Counted from the stretch's first letter, positions 48,200 to 60,207 are shown. The stretch is DNA of 64,000 nt from Cricetomys ansorgei (GCA_026225945.1 JAMJFZ010002594.1:2294001-2358000); one strand, 5' to 3'. Translations and numbers: made by a program. The notes: generated by a model from the letters alone, not told the origin.

Positions 48200-49545
48200 G
48201 TCGTTACCGGGCTAGAGCCAGGCTGAGTGAAGCCGGTGGACTGTGGGACAGCCCCGCCAGCCCCGCCCCCGCCCTGATTAACGTGGACGCATGAGTGGCT
48301 CCCTGTCACTCTGGGGCCCTCTTTCCTTTGGCTACTGGGAACTTCCTAGGTTTCTTTCCTCTTCCAGTTACTCACTGGGACTTCTGGCCTACTAGTGTGT
48401 CCCTTTGGCTGCGACCAGAGACTCTAGGTCCCTCCGATCTGTGCCACTTTGCTACCTGATGTCCTCTCCGTGTTCCGGAATAGAGTAACCAAATGGCTAT
48501 TTGTCTGAATGTGATCGTCTCAATCTTCTGTAGCTGTCTCAAGAGAAAAAAAAAAACAAACCACAGACCACAAGCCATTGAGACCCACAGTGTGGCCTCT
48601 GACCCTTCACTGTCCCAGAGCAAGAGACAGCCTGCAGCCACACACCTGGTTGGCTTCGCTGGGGCTTACCAAACACCATCAGGGCGGTGTGTAGGTCAGG
48701 ACCCGGGGACTCCGTCATCCAGTCTATTACCGTCCCGGTGGTTGCCACCCGGTCCTTTTCTTTAACCACAGCTTCCTGCAGAGCTGAAGACCAGAGGGTC
48801 TCTCAGGTCAGCCACTGAGCAGGGACCCACTTAGCTCACTGCCTACAGAAGTCTACTGCCAAGCCAGGCCTGAAACACACTGCGGCTGTGGTTCTGAGTC
48901 CACCAGGACTGGCGGGAACCATGCTGGGCTGAGTGAGCCTCTGCCACCAGTCATGTGACCAGAGCATCCATCATGCTTTGGAGACTGTTGACATGTATTT
49001 ATATCTGTGCGTAAACATCCAAATGCTAGACTGGAGACAGTGAAGCATCAGCCCATGTCTGTCAACACAGTGACCCGAGCCCACGGGTGTGAGGACAGAG
49101 AGAGCTACAGACCCCGGGACCCACACACATGACACTGGCTCTTTGGTCTCTAGAGAAGACACACGGTTCTCTTCCCCAAGTGAAGGCCAGCCAGAGGCCC
49201 CGAGTCCAGCCAGCCTTTCTCAGGATGCTGTTTGGGAGTGGTGGCCCATGGGCATTGTCCAGAGCAGGACAGAATGGACAGCTTGTTTTATGTTAGGTCC
49301 AAATGCAAACGGGCCACCTGTAGAAGGTAACATGAAGTCTGTCCACTGTGGGGGGAAACACACCCAGAACATTTCTGCTGAGAGCTGGGGAGGGAAGCAT
49401 TGGGCTCCCGCAGCTTGGCACTCTGGGTCTTAGCAAAGACCCTCGAAGTGCACGACTCCCACATACCCTGACTGCCCCCGCCAGACACCAAGGACACAAT
49501 TAAGGAATGGGAAGTGAATAAAGAGCTTGCTGACAAGTGATGTGG
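48200..49545 (+). other. ASPHD2: ASPHD2 3'UTR
   Basis: From the stop to the first good poly(A) signal. An A11-12 run lies near 48546. No SINE seen. The length of about 1.35 kb is inferred from the signal. Confidence 0.6.
49517..49522 (+). terminator. ASPHD2: Poly(A) signal AATAAA, ASPHD2
   Basis: AATAAA followed by TGATGTGGTCAAGTAGTTTG at 49538 onward, a GT-rich downstream element. Likely cleavage near 49540. Confidence 0.6.
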
Positions 49546-49639
49546 TCAAGTAGTTTGTGAGAGAAGGCAGGACCAGGGCAGCAAGGAGTGGCGGGCTGGG
49601 GTGGGAGTGTGGCTCCGAGATGGCCGTCTTAACAGAGAG

Positions 49640-49715
49640 GACTGGGTGTGGCTCGGGTGGAGCACCGGCATTGCGTGCATGAGGCCCTGGGCTCCATCCT
49701 CACTGCATAAGGGCA
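49640..49715 (+). repeat. ID-type SINE (tRNA-Ala-derived), diverged
   Basis: GGGTGTGGCTCGGGTGGAGC, ACCGGCATTGCGTGCATGAG, GCCCTGGGCTCCATCCTCAC: ID/BC1-like core. Not a functional tRNA, since it lacks an acceptor-stem 3' half. Confidence 0.75.
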
Positions 49716-50659
49716 AGTAAATGTGAGTGGCTACAGGAACCAGCTGGTCTCTGTGACGTAAAGTCCAGGAAGAGGGGCTTCTGTCTTCAGGGAAGCAGGA
49801 CTCAGGTTCAGCTCCTGGAGTGGACTCAGGCTCAGCACCTGGAGTACATTCCTGCTACTTCTGGAAAGACACCTCCCCTCCCCCAGTCTCAGTTGGTTCC
49901 CCTGTGGATAGGACTTGCCACAGACCGACCACGTGCTGGGCAGGCGTGGGATCCCTCCGCACAGCAAAGCCACAGATGCCTGGGAAGCAGGGCCAGAGGA
50001 AGGGCAGCCCATTTCCCCTTAGAAGAGAGCACATCGGTGGTAGCCAGGTGCCCGGGGGCAGCCTGAATGTAGGGTGGTGACATGTGCCATGTGTCATGTG
50101 CCAGCTGTCAGCTACGCTGGGCTGCTGAACCAGGGGAGGGAAGAGCGGCCTCCCAGAGCCAAGATGCTCTCCTCCGTGTGACCACCAACAACGCAGTCAT
50201 CTCTGCGTGTCGCTGGGATGGCTGGAGTGAGAGAGTGAGCTGGTGCCTGCTGAGAAGGAACCTCTACTTACAGCTCCCCACGACTGTTACTTGCTCAGCT
50301 CAAGGTCACCATCAGGGTCCTTAGACCCCAGACCTCTTCTCCTGCCCATCACCTCTCCAGGGTTACATGAATTGTCTCTGGCAGAGGCAGGTCTCTGTGG
50401 CCCGCCCCCACCCCACAGCAGCTGCCTTCTCCGTTCTGGGGTAGAAGGCAGACCTATCTATATTTCAGAACTCCTTTCTGTTGTGGTTTGAGCGGTTGAA
50501 GGTCACTGCTCTGGGTAACAAGGATGGTGGGGCCTTAGAGACGGTCAGCAAGGTGGTCGGTCTGAGCTGGGTCCTGCTATGCCGGGCAGGCGACCGGACC
50601 CTGGCCTCTAGAACAGCCAGTTTGGTCATTTTTGTTAACAGGATCCTGGGCACTGGGTG

Positions 50660-50747
50660 TTGTTGTTTGTTTGCAGTGCTGGGAATGGACCCCAGGGTCT
50701 TGCTCATGCTAGGCAAACACCCCACCGCTGAGCCCCGCACAAAACCG
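50660..50747 (-). repeat. ID/B4-type SINE fragment
   Basis: Plus strand TTGCAGTGCTGGGAATGGAC, CCCAGGGTCTTGCTCATGCT, AGGCAAACACCCCACCGCTG. Confidence 0.8.
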
Positions 50748-51464
50748 TGACAGCCCACACTCAGCCTATAGGTTTGGGGTCTGGCAAATCCCAGCTTGAG
50801 GGTTGGATCCCTGACCCAGGCCTGACCAAACAGTTTTATGACCAACCCAAGGTTTTATGCTGGGACGTTGAGAAACCCCAAGCATGAGCCACAGGAGACT
50901 GGCCAGCCCCACCGTGGCTTCCGCCTTCATCCTGATACAACTCTGCCTGAAGCCAAACCTGCCTGTTGATTGTTAAGTTCCACAGGCAGAGAACTTCACT
51001 GACCAAGTCTGAGTTGCGATTTCTGTCCTGTGCACCAAGGCGCCCCAACACGCTCAGTTCCGTGCCTGGGATGGTCCGAGCTTGCTTCATGAGCGTACCC
51101 CGACTGTTCAGTCAGGCCGTGTGGTGTCAGCACTCAATGGACGGGAGGTCCTGTGTGGTGCATGAATGAGAAAGTCTACAGGCTGGGGACCAGGGCTGTT
51201 CCCACCCCACTGCTGGCCCGTCTGCCAGCAGCTCTGCCTGACATTTACCTCGGCGGCTGACTGCTGCTAACCAGATGTAAACACGGAACGGGACAGAATG
51301 AGGCCACATGCTTTACAGCTGTTGACAGATGGCCGAGGAGACTCTCAAGCACGTTGCAGAGCTAGGTGGCAGGACTTCCGGTCACCTCCCTTTCTCCCTA
51401 ACCCCACTTTCCGCATGTGAGCCAACGCCAGGTTCATGGTGAGAGTGTTCGGGGTGGTTTGCTT

Positions 51465-51630
51465 GGCTCGTGCTCTGCTGGGGATGGAACCCAGAGCTGC
51501 ACCCATGCTGGGCAAATATTACTGTAGAGTTGTGGCCCACTGATTCTAGGCCGTCACAGTACCACTCAGACACTCCCCAGCCCCTCACTGGGGGATTCTA
51601 GGCAGGGGCTCTGCCACTGAGCCATGCCCT
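51465..51630 (-). repeat. ID/B4-type SINE pair, diverged
   Basis: Two partial matches to the reversed ID region: GCTGGGGATGGAACCCAGAG with CATGCTGGGCAAATATTACT, then GGCAGGGGCTCTGCCACTGA with GCCATGCCC. Confidence 0.6.
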
Positions 51631-52800
51631 CCTCAGCAAAGACTCGCATAGTTTCCCATGATTTACACCATAGTCATCCAGGGTCAGCTCAGGCTGTGAG
51701 GACGGCTACACCACAGGGACTCTCGTGTTCAGATCCGAGCGTCCTGGAGTGTGTGCACTGCAGATCTAAGGTGAGGACCTGCATCAGGCCCCACCTTGGT
51801 GCTGAGGCCCAAACAGCTGAGGTCCTGGATGTTCCCAGGATGCCTTTTCTGAGGCCCCAGGAGAGCTAACACCCTCTGAGCTTAAGCAAGAGGACGAAGA
51901 CACTGAGCATACTGAGCAGGGGTAGGGGTAGAGGGACATGGCGGACAACGGCCACTCAGTGTCCCTGGTAGTCAGGACTGTACTGGGAGCCCAGGCAGAG
52001 GCTGGCAGCAGCTTGGCAGTTGGGGGAGGGTGGATGTGGAGCCTCCAGCAGCCTCTGGAGGCCTCTGGACAGAGCCAAGGGCTATTGCCTGGCTGTAGGA
52101 AGGTGCCAGACTGCCACTAGGCAATTCCGAAGCAGCCTCTGGGTCCCTGCCAGGTTCAAAGCTGCTCAGGGAGAACACAGGGCAGTGATCCCCTCACGGA
52201 GAGGCCTAGTGGCAGACACCACCCTCCTTGCAGACTCCAGTAGTTGAGGGCTGGGAGAAGGTGTGTGCACTGGACAGGGGACGGAAGACTGAGCGCCCGA
52301 ATCGTGACTCCTCCGTGCTGCTGCTTACATCCCAAGATGGTGGGTACCTGTCATCCATCCAGTAGAGCAGCTCCCTCATCCACTGCCGGGTCCATTACTG
52401 TCCGTCCTCTCTGGGCCACAAGCCCTCCCCACCCACAACCTTCTAGAAGCCCCACCCCTACCCACCCACTTGGGCGTGGTGACTTTCCAGCCAAGGACAG
52501 GCAGAGCGGCTCATGCTCCGAGGCTCCTGTGATAGGCTGGTACCTCGGCAACCGCACAAGGCCCGCCTCTCCCACAGGCCCCCAGCCTCGCTGCACACCC
52601 AAGAGTTCATTCGAAGACACATGGGTGTAGCAGACTGTAAACTTACTGGCTTAGATGTCCAGAATTCCCCTCCGCAGCTCTGGAGGGCGGGGTCCATCCA
52701 GGCCTCTCCCGGGTTCTCCGGCCTCGGGCACCCTGGCCATACAGCCCCTCTCCCGGCAACTCGTCTCCCGCAGCCTTGACTCAAAAGCACCCAGGACAGC

Positions 52801-53530
52801 GCTCGGGGCCTGCCTGGTCACCGCGAGCACCACCGCGGGCACCACGGGACCGCTACCGTGCGCCACAGTCTCGGGCTGCCTGGTCTCCGCGGGCACCACC
52901 GCGGGCACCAGGGGACCGCTACCGTGCGCCACAGTCTCGGGCTGCCCGGTCACCGTGGGCACCACCGCGGGGACCACGGGACCACTACCGTGCGCCACGG
53001 TCTCGGGCTGCCCTGTCACCGCGAGGACCACGGGACCGCTACCGTGCGCCACGGTCTCGGGCTGCCCTGTGCGGGCACCACGGGACCGCTACCGTGCGCC
53101 ACGGTCTCAGGCTGCCCTGTCACCGCGGGCACCACGGGACCGCTACCGTGCGCCACGGTCTCGGGCTGCCCTGTCACCGCGGGCACCACGGGACCGCTAC
53201 CGTGCGCCACGGTCTCGGGCTGCCCTGTCACCGCGGGCACCACGGGACCGCTACCGTGCGCCACAGTCTCGGGCTGCCCGGTCACCGTGGGCACCACCGC
53301 GGGGACCACGGGACCGCTACCATGCGCCACAGTCTCGGGCTGCCTGGTCACCGTGGGCACCACCGCGGGCACCACGGGACCGCTACCATGCGCCACAGTC
53401 TCGGGCTGCCCGGTCACCGCGGGCACCACGGGACCGCTACCATGCGCCACAGTCTCGGGCTGCCCTGTCACCGCGGGCACCACCGTGGGCACCACGGGAC
53501 CGCTACCATGCGCCAGAGTCTCGGGGCCGG
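52801..53530 (+). repeat. 54-bp GC-rich, CpG-rich minisatellite, 12 units
   Basis: Twelve copies of a unit containing ACCGCTACCGTGCGCCACGG, TCTCGGGCTGCCCTGTCACC and GCGGGCACCACGGG (54 bases); some units carry an extra ACCGCGGGC-type 12-base insertion and one lacks part. Since 54 is a multiple of three, stops are absent in several frames on both strands, giving frames of up to 331 residues that are not genes. The rightmost units share CATGCGCC instead of CGTGCGCC, showing directional homogenisation. Confidence 0.97.
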
Positions 53531-54787
53531 GGATGGGGACACATATACGTCAGGAGCATGCCTCAGAGGCAACTGATGGGATGGGGAGAGCTTCCTGGAA
53601 GGGGCCGCCCAGGGGCTAAGCACGGCAGTGACTACCAGATGGGGGACTGACACACAGCACCCGGCTCTGCTGGCCACACCGAGTCACTTGGAAGTGATGT
53701 GAATGGGTGTGCTCCCGTGTTCCCAAGGGGCCCTGGGCTTTCCCCTGGTGGGAATGACAGCTGGATGAATCTCTCCAGGAAATGTGAGCCCCACAGTTCA
53801 TAGCAGGGCTAGGAGTGACCCTAGAAAGGTTGATGTTTTCTTTCCTCCTGTGGTTTCTGCTGTGGGCAGTGTGTGGAGTCCTTTGTCCAGGCCAGGATAC
53901 TTGGGTGTCGACTATGAAGCTTCGGGTAGAGCTAGCCCGCAGACACTGCCCTCCCTGCCATGGAGGGCCTAGTGCCCATCCAGTACAATGGGAGTCTGCC
54001 ATGGACCCTGCCGTGGACTCTGCCGAGCCTCCGGGCTGGGACCATCCCACTTTTAGAGGGTAATTGTGAGGGTGTGGGCTTGGGGCTGTGCACAAACTGT
54101 CTTGAGAAGCCAGGCACCTAGGACACTGGAGCAGGAAGCTGAGGGTGCGTGTTCTTTCCCAGCAGCCTCCAGGCTGCTCTCCAGCTGCAGAGACTGCAGC
54201 AGCAGCAGCAACAGACCTCCCTGGGCCCAGAGGGGCTTCAGTAGAAGCTCCATGGCAGAAGCCGACTGAAAGCAAGGAGGGTCAGCCACTGGATGTATGC
54301 CCAGCAGCCTGAGTTTGAGCCTCAGAAATGCCTTGGTGGAAGGAGAGGACAAAGCAGGGAGGAAAGCCTGAGGTGTCTCCTGACTGGGGTGAGATGGGAG
54401 GGATTCTACAGACCCTATGGCAATAATCCCCAAGGTTCCTTTTGGCTAAAGTGGCAGTTTACATCCAAAGAACACCAAACTGCCGATGGCAAGTAGCCCT
54501 GTTCCAGGCAGCAGGAAGCCCATCTGGGCCATAATTAGGAATGGGAAGGACTTTTGCCTTCCTCCCCTGCCCCTCTACACCCCAGCGAGGCTCCCTAGGA
54601 CCAGGGAATGGAATTCCCTGAGACTCTGACACTTTGCTGACCACAAGGGACACACAGAACAGTTGCAGCCTCTGTCACGGCCTCTCAGGAGGCTGACAGG
54701 CAGGGACCAGGCTGGGGTAGGGGGCGGCTGGGTCTGTGGGGCACTGTGGGTGGAAGCCATTGTGTGTGGGAGGTGGGACTTCTAGAG
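53531..54787. other. Intergenic spacer between minisatellite and LTR element
   Basis: Unique-looking sequence with a short AGC run near 54200; no gene, SINE or RNA recognised. Confidence 0.65.
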
Positions 54788-54789
54788 CA

Positions 54790-55111
54790 GTTGTGGAAGT
54801 TTATTTTTAGTTGTGTTTAAAATAATGGTTTTTGTGCACTGTTGGGAAAAGGGAGGCATAGACCCTGGTGTTTTGTAATGTCTGCAGGTGTTGGGTTTCG
54901 TGGGGGATGTTAGATTGCTTATGATCTGCACCTGAGGAGTTCTGAATCAGTAAAAACACCTGAGCTGAGAGCTCAGGGTTCCACTATGGAGTCTGGTGCT
55001 GGCCAGGTTGGTGGTTCCCTCTGCTGAGGTCTGGTAGAGTTTGCATGTATGAACTCACCTCCTTGTCTTCCTGTGCTGAGCCACCCCGTAGATGTACAAT
55101 ATATGACTACA
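54790..55111 (+). repeat. 5' LTR
   Basis: Shares TTATGATCTGCACCTGAGGA, GAGAGCTCAGGGTTCCACTA-type and CATGTATGA segments with the 3' copy. The poly(A) signal position reads AGTAAA here, against AATAAA in the 3' LTR. Confidence 0.85.
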
Positions 55112-55965
55112 AATGGTGCATCAACATGGGGCTGGAATCACACCAGCTAACATTCAACATGGAGACAAGAAGAGAAAAAACAAAACAAAACTTGAGACCT
55201 CACAGAGTCGGGTAAAGTACGCTCAGGGCAGCTCCTAGAGGACAGAGATTATACATTTGCAAAAATGAGTAGAAGTCTCCTGAAGGAAGAGCAGAAAGGA
55301 AATAAGCCTCTGTGAAGAGAAAAGGCTGTGAAATTAATAAATAAATGAGGGAAAAAAGCTCTGAGTTGAGAGCCACAGAATGGAGGCCCTTAGAGATAAA
55401 GAATTCAGCTGGGAGCAGGAAAAAGCAAGGTTCTTACTGCTTTTCCTGATCATGGAGCTGATGCTCCCTCCCGCCCACTGGTGGTAGCATGCTGTGTCAC
55501 AAACTGAGTTTTCTGATAGCTGTGTTGTGTGTGAAGCTCGAGCCTTTGTGTTTGAGATCTTTGGAAGAGGTTGTATGCTTTCCTTTAGCAGTGGTGAAAA
55601 AGGATGCCAAACTGCCAAGACTTTGCTAAATATTCTTCCTCAGATCCCCTGCCGTAGAAGCCTCAGCTTGGAGACAAAAAGCAGCTTAGTTAAACTGACC
55701 AGTTTCTTTTCAGTAAACCTAAGAAAAAGACAAGTGGCCCAGATATTGGTGACAGTGATGAGAATTCCACACCATGAGAGAACTCCTCCTTGTAGACAAG
55801 AACTAGTTATTTTTCCAGTAAACCAGACTCTATCTTAAAACCTGGAGTGTTTCCTCCAGGTCAGCACACAGGAACTGTCTTCCAGAACTGGCGAGGTTGT
55901 ATCTCCTGCTGGCAGCCGACCATGATACTATTAGAGTTAACACAGGTGTTACTGGTTTCGAAGGC

Positions 55966-56145
55966 ATGAAGGGGTCATGGAGAACAGCTGAGGCTTGGGA
56001 CTGTAAGAGGCTAGGAGAGGCCATTAGTGAAGGTGCAGGCAAAGTAGCAGTTGAAGGCCCAGAATGAAGGGGTAATGGAGAGAGGTTGAGGCTTGGCACC
56101 ATGAAGAGAGTCCAGGAGAGGCCATTGGTTAAGGTGCAGCCCAGT
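55966..56145 (+). repeat. Tandem duplication of about 100 bp inside the LTR element
   Basis: Two diverged copies of GAAGGGGTCATGGAGAACAG / GAAGGGGTAATGGAGAGAGG, each continuing with TTGAGGCTTGG-, CTAGGAGAGGCCATTAGTGA / CCAGGAGAGGCCATTGGTTA and AAGGTGCAG. Confidence 0.85.
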
Positions 56146-56520
56146 TGAAGCAGAAGACCGCAGCAGCCTTCTGGAGATGCCAGTACCATGGGACAACCAC
56201 CAAGAACAGCAGCAGCAGTGGAACGGAGCCGGCCAGAGCCTGGAGGACAAACTGTGTGTGCTGGAGAGGGCAGAGCCAGAGATGTGATCCAAGCCCTTTG
56301 GAGGAGCCCAGAAGATTCTAAGTGAATTCCAGGTATGGGACACTGATAATGTTTTTCTGCTGTCCAAAGACATTGAGAAAGCTTGATAGATGTTTGACAT
56401 CATTTAGTCCTGTCCTTATGATTGTTTCTCTTGTAAATAGTTTTGCTAGCGTAGTGTTAAATAAGTTGTAGAGATAAAGCATTTTTTTTTTTAAATTGGC
56501 TTATACAGAAAGGGGGAATT

Positions 56521-56833
56521 GTTGTGGAAGTTTATTTTTAGTTGTGTTTAAAATAATGGTTTTTATGCACTGTTGGAAAAGGAGATGCATAGGGCTTGGC
56601 ATTTTGTATTGTCTGCGGGTGTTGGATTTCTGTGGGGGATGTTTGGTTACTTATGATCTGCACCTGAGGAGTTCTGAATGAATAAAAACACCTGTGCTGA
56701 GAGCTCAGGGTTCCACTGTTGAGTACGGCACTGGCTGTGATGGTGGTTCCCCTCGGTAGAGGTCAGACAAGGCTTCCATGTATGAGAATGCCTCCTTGTC
56801 TCCTTGCTGAGCCCACACAGCAGCCTAATTACA
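56521..56833 (+). repeat. 3' LTR
   Basis: Starts after the polypurine tract; contains a canonical AATAAA (56680-56685) followed by ACACCTGTGCTGAGAG. About 85-90% like the 5' LTR by eye. Confidence 0.85.
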
Positions 56834-57199
56834 AGAGTACTCCTGGGAGGAACCTATGGATGCACACCTCAGCTTCACCTGCAGCCACTGGCGGGCCATC
56901 TGGAACCTGGTTCACGGGCTGTTCACAGGCTGAGGCTACAGTTCCTCATGGGGGCCTTACTATCAGGCTACCTGTGTGTCCTCAAGACATGTGGCCCACA
57001 CCCCCAAATAACAGGCCAAGAGAGCTGTGTGTTTCTAGTGGTTGAGGCCAGAGCCTCATACCAGGCCAGCACTTTACCTGAGCTAAACCCTCAGTCCTTT
57101 CTCATTTCAGGTATAGCCTCAGTCAGTAAGGACCATGGCTGGCGGTGAGCTTGCACAGAAGGGCAGGCATTCCTGAACTTGGAGGTCTTTCTGCTTCAC

Positions 57200-57400
57200 C
57201 TCAGAGCTGCAATGACAGGTGTGGATAAGAGCATGTGGACCTGAGTTCAAATCCCCGGCACCCACATAAGGAGCTGACTGGCCATACACACACCTGTGAC
57301 CCCAACACCAAGGGATAGGGGAGCTTAACTAGTTTTGATGAGACTCTCTCAAAGGAATGCAGTGGGGAATGACAGGACACTGTATGTCCTCCTCTGTCCT
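57200..57400 (+). repeat. B3-type SINE, diverged
   Basis: AGCTGCAATGACAGGTGTGG, ATAAGAGCATGTGGACCTGA, GTTCAAATCCCCGGCACCCA, CACACACCTGTGACCCCAAC. Confidence 0.65.
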
Positions 57401-57428
57401 CCATACACACGTATCATACAAATCCCAC

Positions 57429-57472
57429 AGAACACACACACACACACACACACATATCGTACAAATCCCACA

Positions 57473-57511
<39 letters not shown>
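57429..57511 (+). repeat. (CA)n microsatellite pair
   Basis: Two CA runs (57432-57453 and 57475-57511). Each is preceded by TCGTACAAATCCCACAG(G/A)A or its variant, so the spacer is duplicated too. Confidence 0.95.
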
Positions 57512-57513
<2 letters not shown>

Positions 57514-58365
57514 CCACCCAATGTGTCCATGCTCAAGAGGAAACTTGTGCTCCTGATTTATAGAAATGCCACCCTCATCTGGTTACAACTGCACTCTGGG
57601 GTGAGTTTAGTGGGGAGCGCACGGCTGCCCACGGCACTGGTTTAGTGGGGAGCGCACAGCTGTCCATGGCACTGGTTCTTAGGATGAGTGTTTTGTGTGC
57701 ACAGCACTGCTGGGTTCAGAGCAGCCAAGGTGGATGGCAGAGGTTATGGTAAGCAGACAGCTCTGTGTCACACAAGAGCTGAAGAGGTCAGTGACACCCC
57801 TTGAAATAGCTTTCTGGGAAGAGTCCTCAAACACAGGCAGTTAGTAGGGCCACAAGCTGGAAGATGGGTCCCAAGTTCCAACACACCACAAGCTGTCTCC
57901 TCACCGAGGTTAGGCCAGGCCTCAGCAAGCCTGAGCACCAGTTAGTGGGAGGAAAGCCCTAAGTTCATCACGGAGGGTTCCTGAGAGCTGGAGACAAGCT
58001 TGGAATGAACTGGCCAGGGAGGGGTCTGTGTCTGGCTGCAAGCAGGACCTCCTGTCAGGGAGGTCAGTCTCTGGCCAGTCAGTAGCTGGCGGGGCCTCAG
58101 GGGGAACAGCCTGGAGGTCACTGTGGCTGATGCCCCTGCAGACAGGCATACTGGGGTGTACAGTCCATGGGGAAAACACAGAGCCAGCCCTCCAGATCCA
58201 TGGGTTTTGTACCCACAAGGCCAAGGATATACGGGAAAAGAAATGACATGATGTCCCCATGCACAGACTCAGCAGCACAGTGCAGAAGCTCCCTCCTCAG
58301 CATGTGGGATTGGAGATGTGTGAAGCATCTATGCTGACCTCCGCTGTCGCAGAAATGCCAGTCCG

Positions 58366-58629
58366 TGACTCAGAACTCTGGTCATTTTATTTTGAGTCCT
58401 TGGGAACCTACTTCATAAATCTGAAACTCAGCATCACAAGGTTACAAAGCAGCATGGGTGCTCAAGCAAACTGAGATCCCCATAGCTGTACCATTCAAGT
58501 CACTCACATGGCAGAGCCTGAGCTTGCTCACGCTGCAGCCGCCACGGAGCAGCAAGCTCCAGTTAGCTTGGGGACGCTGTCTGGAGGGGCCGTGGCCACA
58601 GCCCGGGCCACATGGAGGCTGCTCCCAGC
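58366..58629 (-). other. HPS4: HPS4 3'UTR (inferred)
   Basis: From the HPS4 stop codon to a minus-strand poly(A) signal. A short 3'UTR of about 250 bases; a longer one using a signal further left is possible. Confidence 0.5.
58386..58391 (-). terminator. HPS4: Poly(A) signal AATAAA, HPS4
   Basis: Plus-strand TTTATT is AATAAA in the HPS4 sense, 239 bases after the stop codon, in the context CTCAAAATAAAATGACCAGA. Confidence 0.5.
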
Positions 58630-58801
58630 TTACAGCAGGTTCACCCCGTGCTTCAGCAGCTTTCCCTTAGCTTTGCCTGCGAGGCTGAAGGCACAATCCT
58701 GAGGGTTCGGGAAGCCAGAGCCTCGGGGAGTGGGCGCCAGCTGCTGGAAGTAGGTCTCCTGGGCAGGGTTGCAGCAGGCGTACACAGCCGTGGAGGCGTT
58801 C
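58630..58801 (-). CDS. HPS4: HPS4 last coding exon
   Basis: HPS4 is a subunit of BLOC-3, with HPS1 the guanine-nucleotide exchange factor for Rab32 and Rab38, acting in biogenesis of melanosomes, platelet dense granules and other lysosome-related organelles; human defects cause Hermansky-Pudlak syndrome type 4. On the minus strand the exon starts after ATAG| at 58801, its first base completing the Arg codon AG|G, then encodes [40 protein letters not shown] and [16 protein letters not shown], stop TAA at 58632-58630. This is the C-terminal end as I know it in mammals. Frame and splice phase agree with the exon at 61316-61208. Confidence 0.96.
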
Positions 58802-60207
58802 CTATTGGAGGGAAGAGGACAGCTCAGGGTGCCTGTGTGGCCACTTCTGTGAGCTGCGGGCCACAGTGACTACTGTCCTGCTGTCCCAGCTCAGTGGGGC
58901 CAGGATGCTGCATGAGGGGCCCGAAGGCACAAGGACAAGGGAACCCTGAGGCTGCCGGAGCTGGGCGCTCATCCCCTCTCAGCGCAGCAGGAGGGCCTCT
59001 GAGGTGACAAGAGTGGGATGTGACAGAAAGCAGGAAACCTGGCCCACAGGCTGGCAGGAGGACAGAGCACTGTGCAGGGGAGGACCTGCCTGGGTAGAAG
59101 GTAGGTGTGGGGTAACCAGGGAAACCAACGGCAGCTGCATCTTGGCAGCTGAGCTCCTGGCAGCCGTGTCCTTTAAGCCACTCTCTCCAGACAGACAGCA
59201 GGGCGCCCTCCCACCGTACCCCTCGCCACCCGAGGTCCTGCACCCTCCACCCCAGGATTAGAACTCAGTCCCCACACCCTGCTCTACAGGGGAAACCTGG
59301 GAAGGAAAAAGGGTCACCTTACACCAGGAACATCCACCAATCTCATACATATTCACAAGGACTCCTTAATAACCTACAACGCGGGGCCAGAGGGGTGTTC
59401 CCTGGCCAGAGGGGTGTTCCCTGGAACTCGAGGGGGGAGGAGGGGCCCACAACCCAGTACCCACTGTGATGCCCCTAACTTTCAGGACAGCCGCCTCAAC
59501 TTCTCCACTTGGCTGAGTGAACTTCAGCTTAAACTATGTCTCAGCTGAATCCTCCCTTGCAGGGCACAGGAACCTGTTAACAGATCCACCCAGGCACCAC
59601 CGGCCTTGAGCCATTAGCCCACCAAGCCTCAGTTTCCCTAATTCTACCATGCAACAGTGGAGCCAGGGACTTTTAGGGCTCCTTCCCTCAGCTGCCTCAG
59701 TTGGGTGAGGGAGACCTCCAGGCCTTGGGCACCTGCGGGACCTGGGGAGCATAGGGTCCTCAGCTCCCATGAGGCGTTCCTCTGGAAGGCTCCTCTCAAA
59801 GCTGTAAGGGGAGTGTGGCCTGGTGGGAAAACCCTCCAGTCACACTGTGGCAATGCAGCCCTCCTACTGCTTGCAAGCAGGCGCCCTGGCTCTATTAGAA
59901 TCCACAGGAGCCCATGTGCACTCCTTAGCCTGGACTGAGGAGCTTTGCCCATCACCGTGTAAGAACCCACCCAGCACGTATCCTGGGCTCTTGGAAGGTG
60001 AGGCACAGCAGCTACCAGCAGCTGGTGGGGCAGATGTCACTCCCCTGCTGCCGCCTCTCACTCAACAGCCACACATCCAGCACACCAGATCCCAGGGAGA
60101 TGGCTGCAGAGCAAGTCACACTCAGGCTGCCAGAGGACAGACTGTGCCATCAGCAGCAGGTGACGCCAGGGCAGACAGCTGGCATTAGAGTGGCAGGTGA
60201 CAAACAC

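Larger units (their letters stand above)
49546..52795. other. Intergenic spacer ASPHD2-HPS4, part 1
   Basis: Contains ID/B4-type SINE pieces (49640, 50660, 51465) and unique-looking GC-moderate sequence. No gene seen. Confidence 0.65.
54790..56833 (+). mobile_element. Non-autonomous LTR retrotransposon (endogenous retrovirus-like), about 2.0 kb
   Basis: Two directly repeated LTRs of about 315-320 bases (54790-55111 and 56521-56833) flank 1.4 kb of internal sequence. Both LTRs begin TTGTGGAAGTTTATTTTTAG and end near TACA. A primer-binding-site-like stretch TGGTGCATCAACATGGGG follows the 5' LTR by two bases and matches a tRNA-Gly type in its first eight bases. A polypurine tract (AGAAAGGGGGAA) precedes the 3' LTR. 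AGAG on both outer flanks may be a target duplication. No gag, pro, pol or env coding is recognisable. The LTR copies differ at many positions, so it is an old, dead insertion. Family not named. Confidence 0.85.
56834..58365. other. Intergenic spacer downstream of HPS4
   Basis: Contains a B3-like element (57200-57400), two CA microsatellites separated by a short duplicated spacer (57429-57510) and a duplicated 46-base segment at about 57603-57672 (TTTAGTGGGGAGCGCACGGC / ...CACAGC). No gene seen. Confidence 0.65.

Noticed and set aside
49640..49715. tRNA-Ala gene
   Set aside because: Only an A/B-box-like ID SINE core; no complete cloverleaf or acceptor stem.
52655..53650. 331-, 266- and 253-residue frames
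   Set aside because: They come from the 54-bp repeat, whose length is a multiple of three; the translations are pure repeats.
54790..56833. Retroviral gag/pol/env remnants in the LTR element
   Set aside because: No frame in the internal region shows any retroviral motif; the frames seen are short and unrelated.
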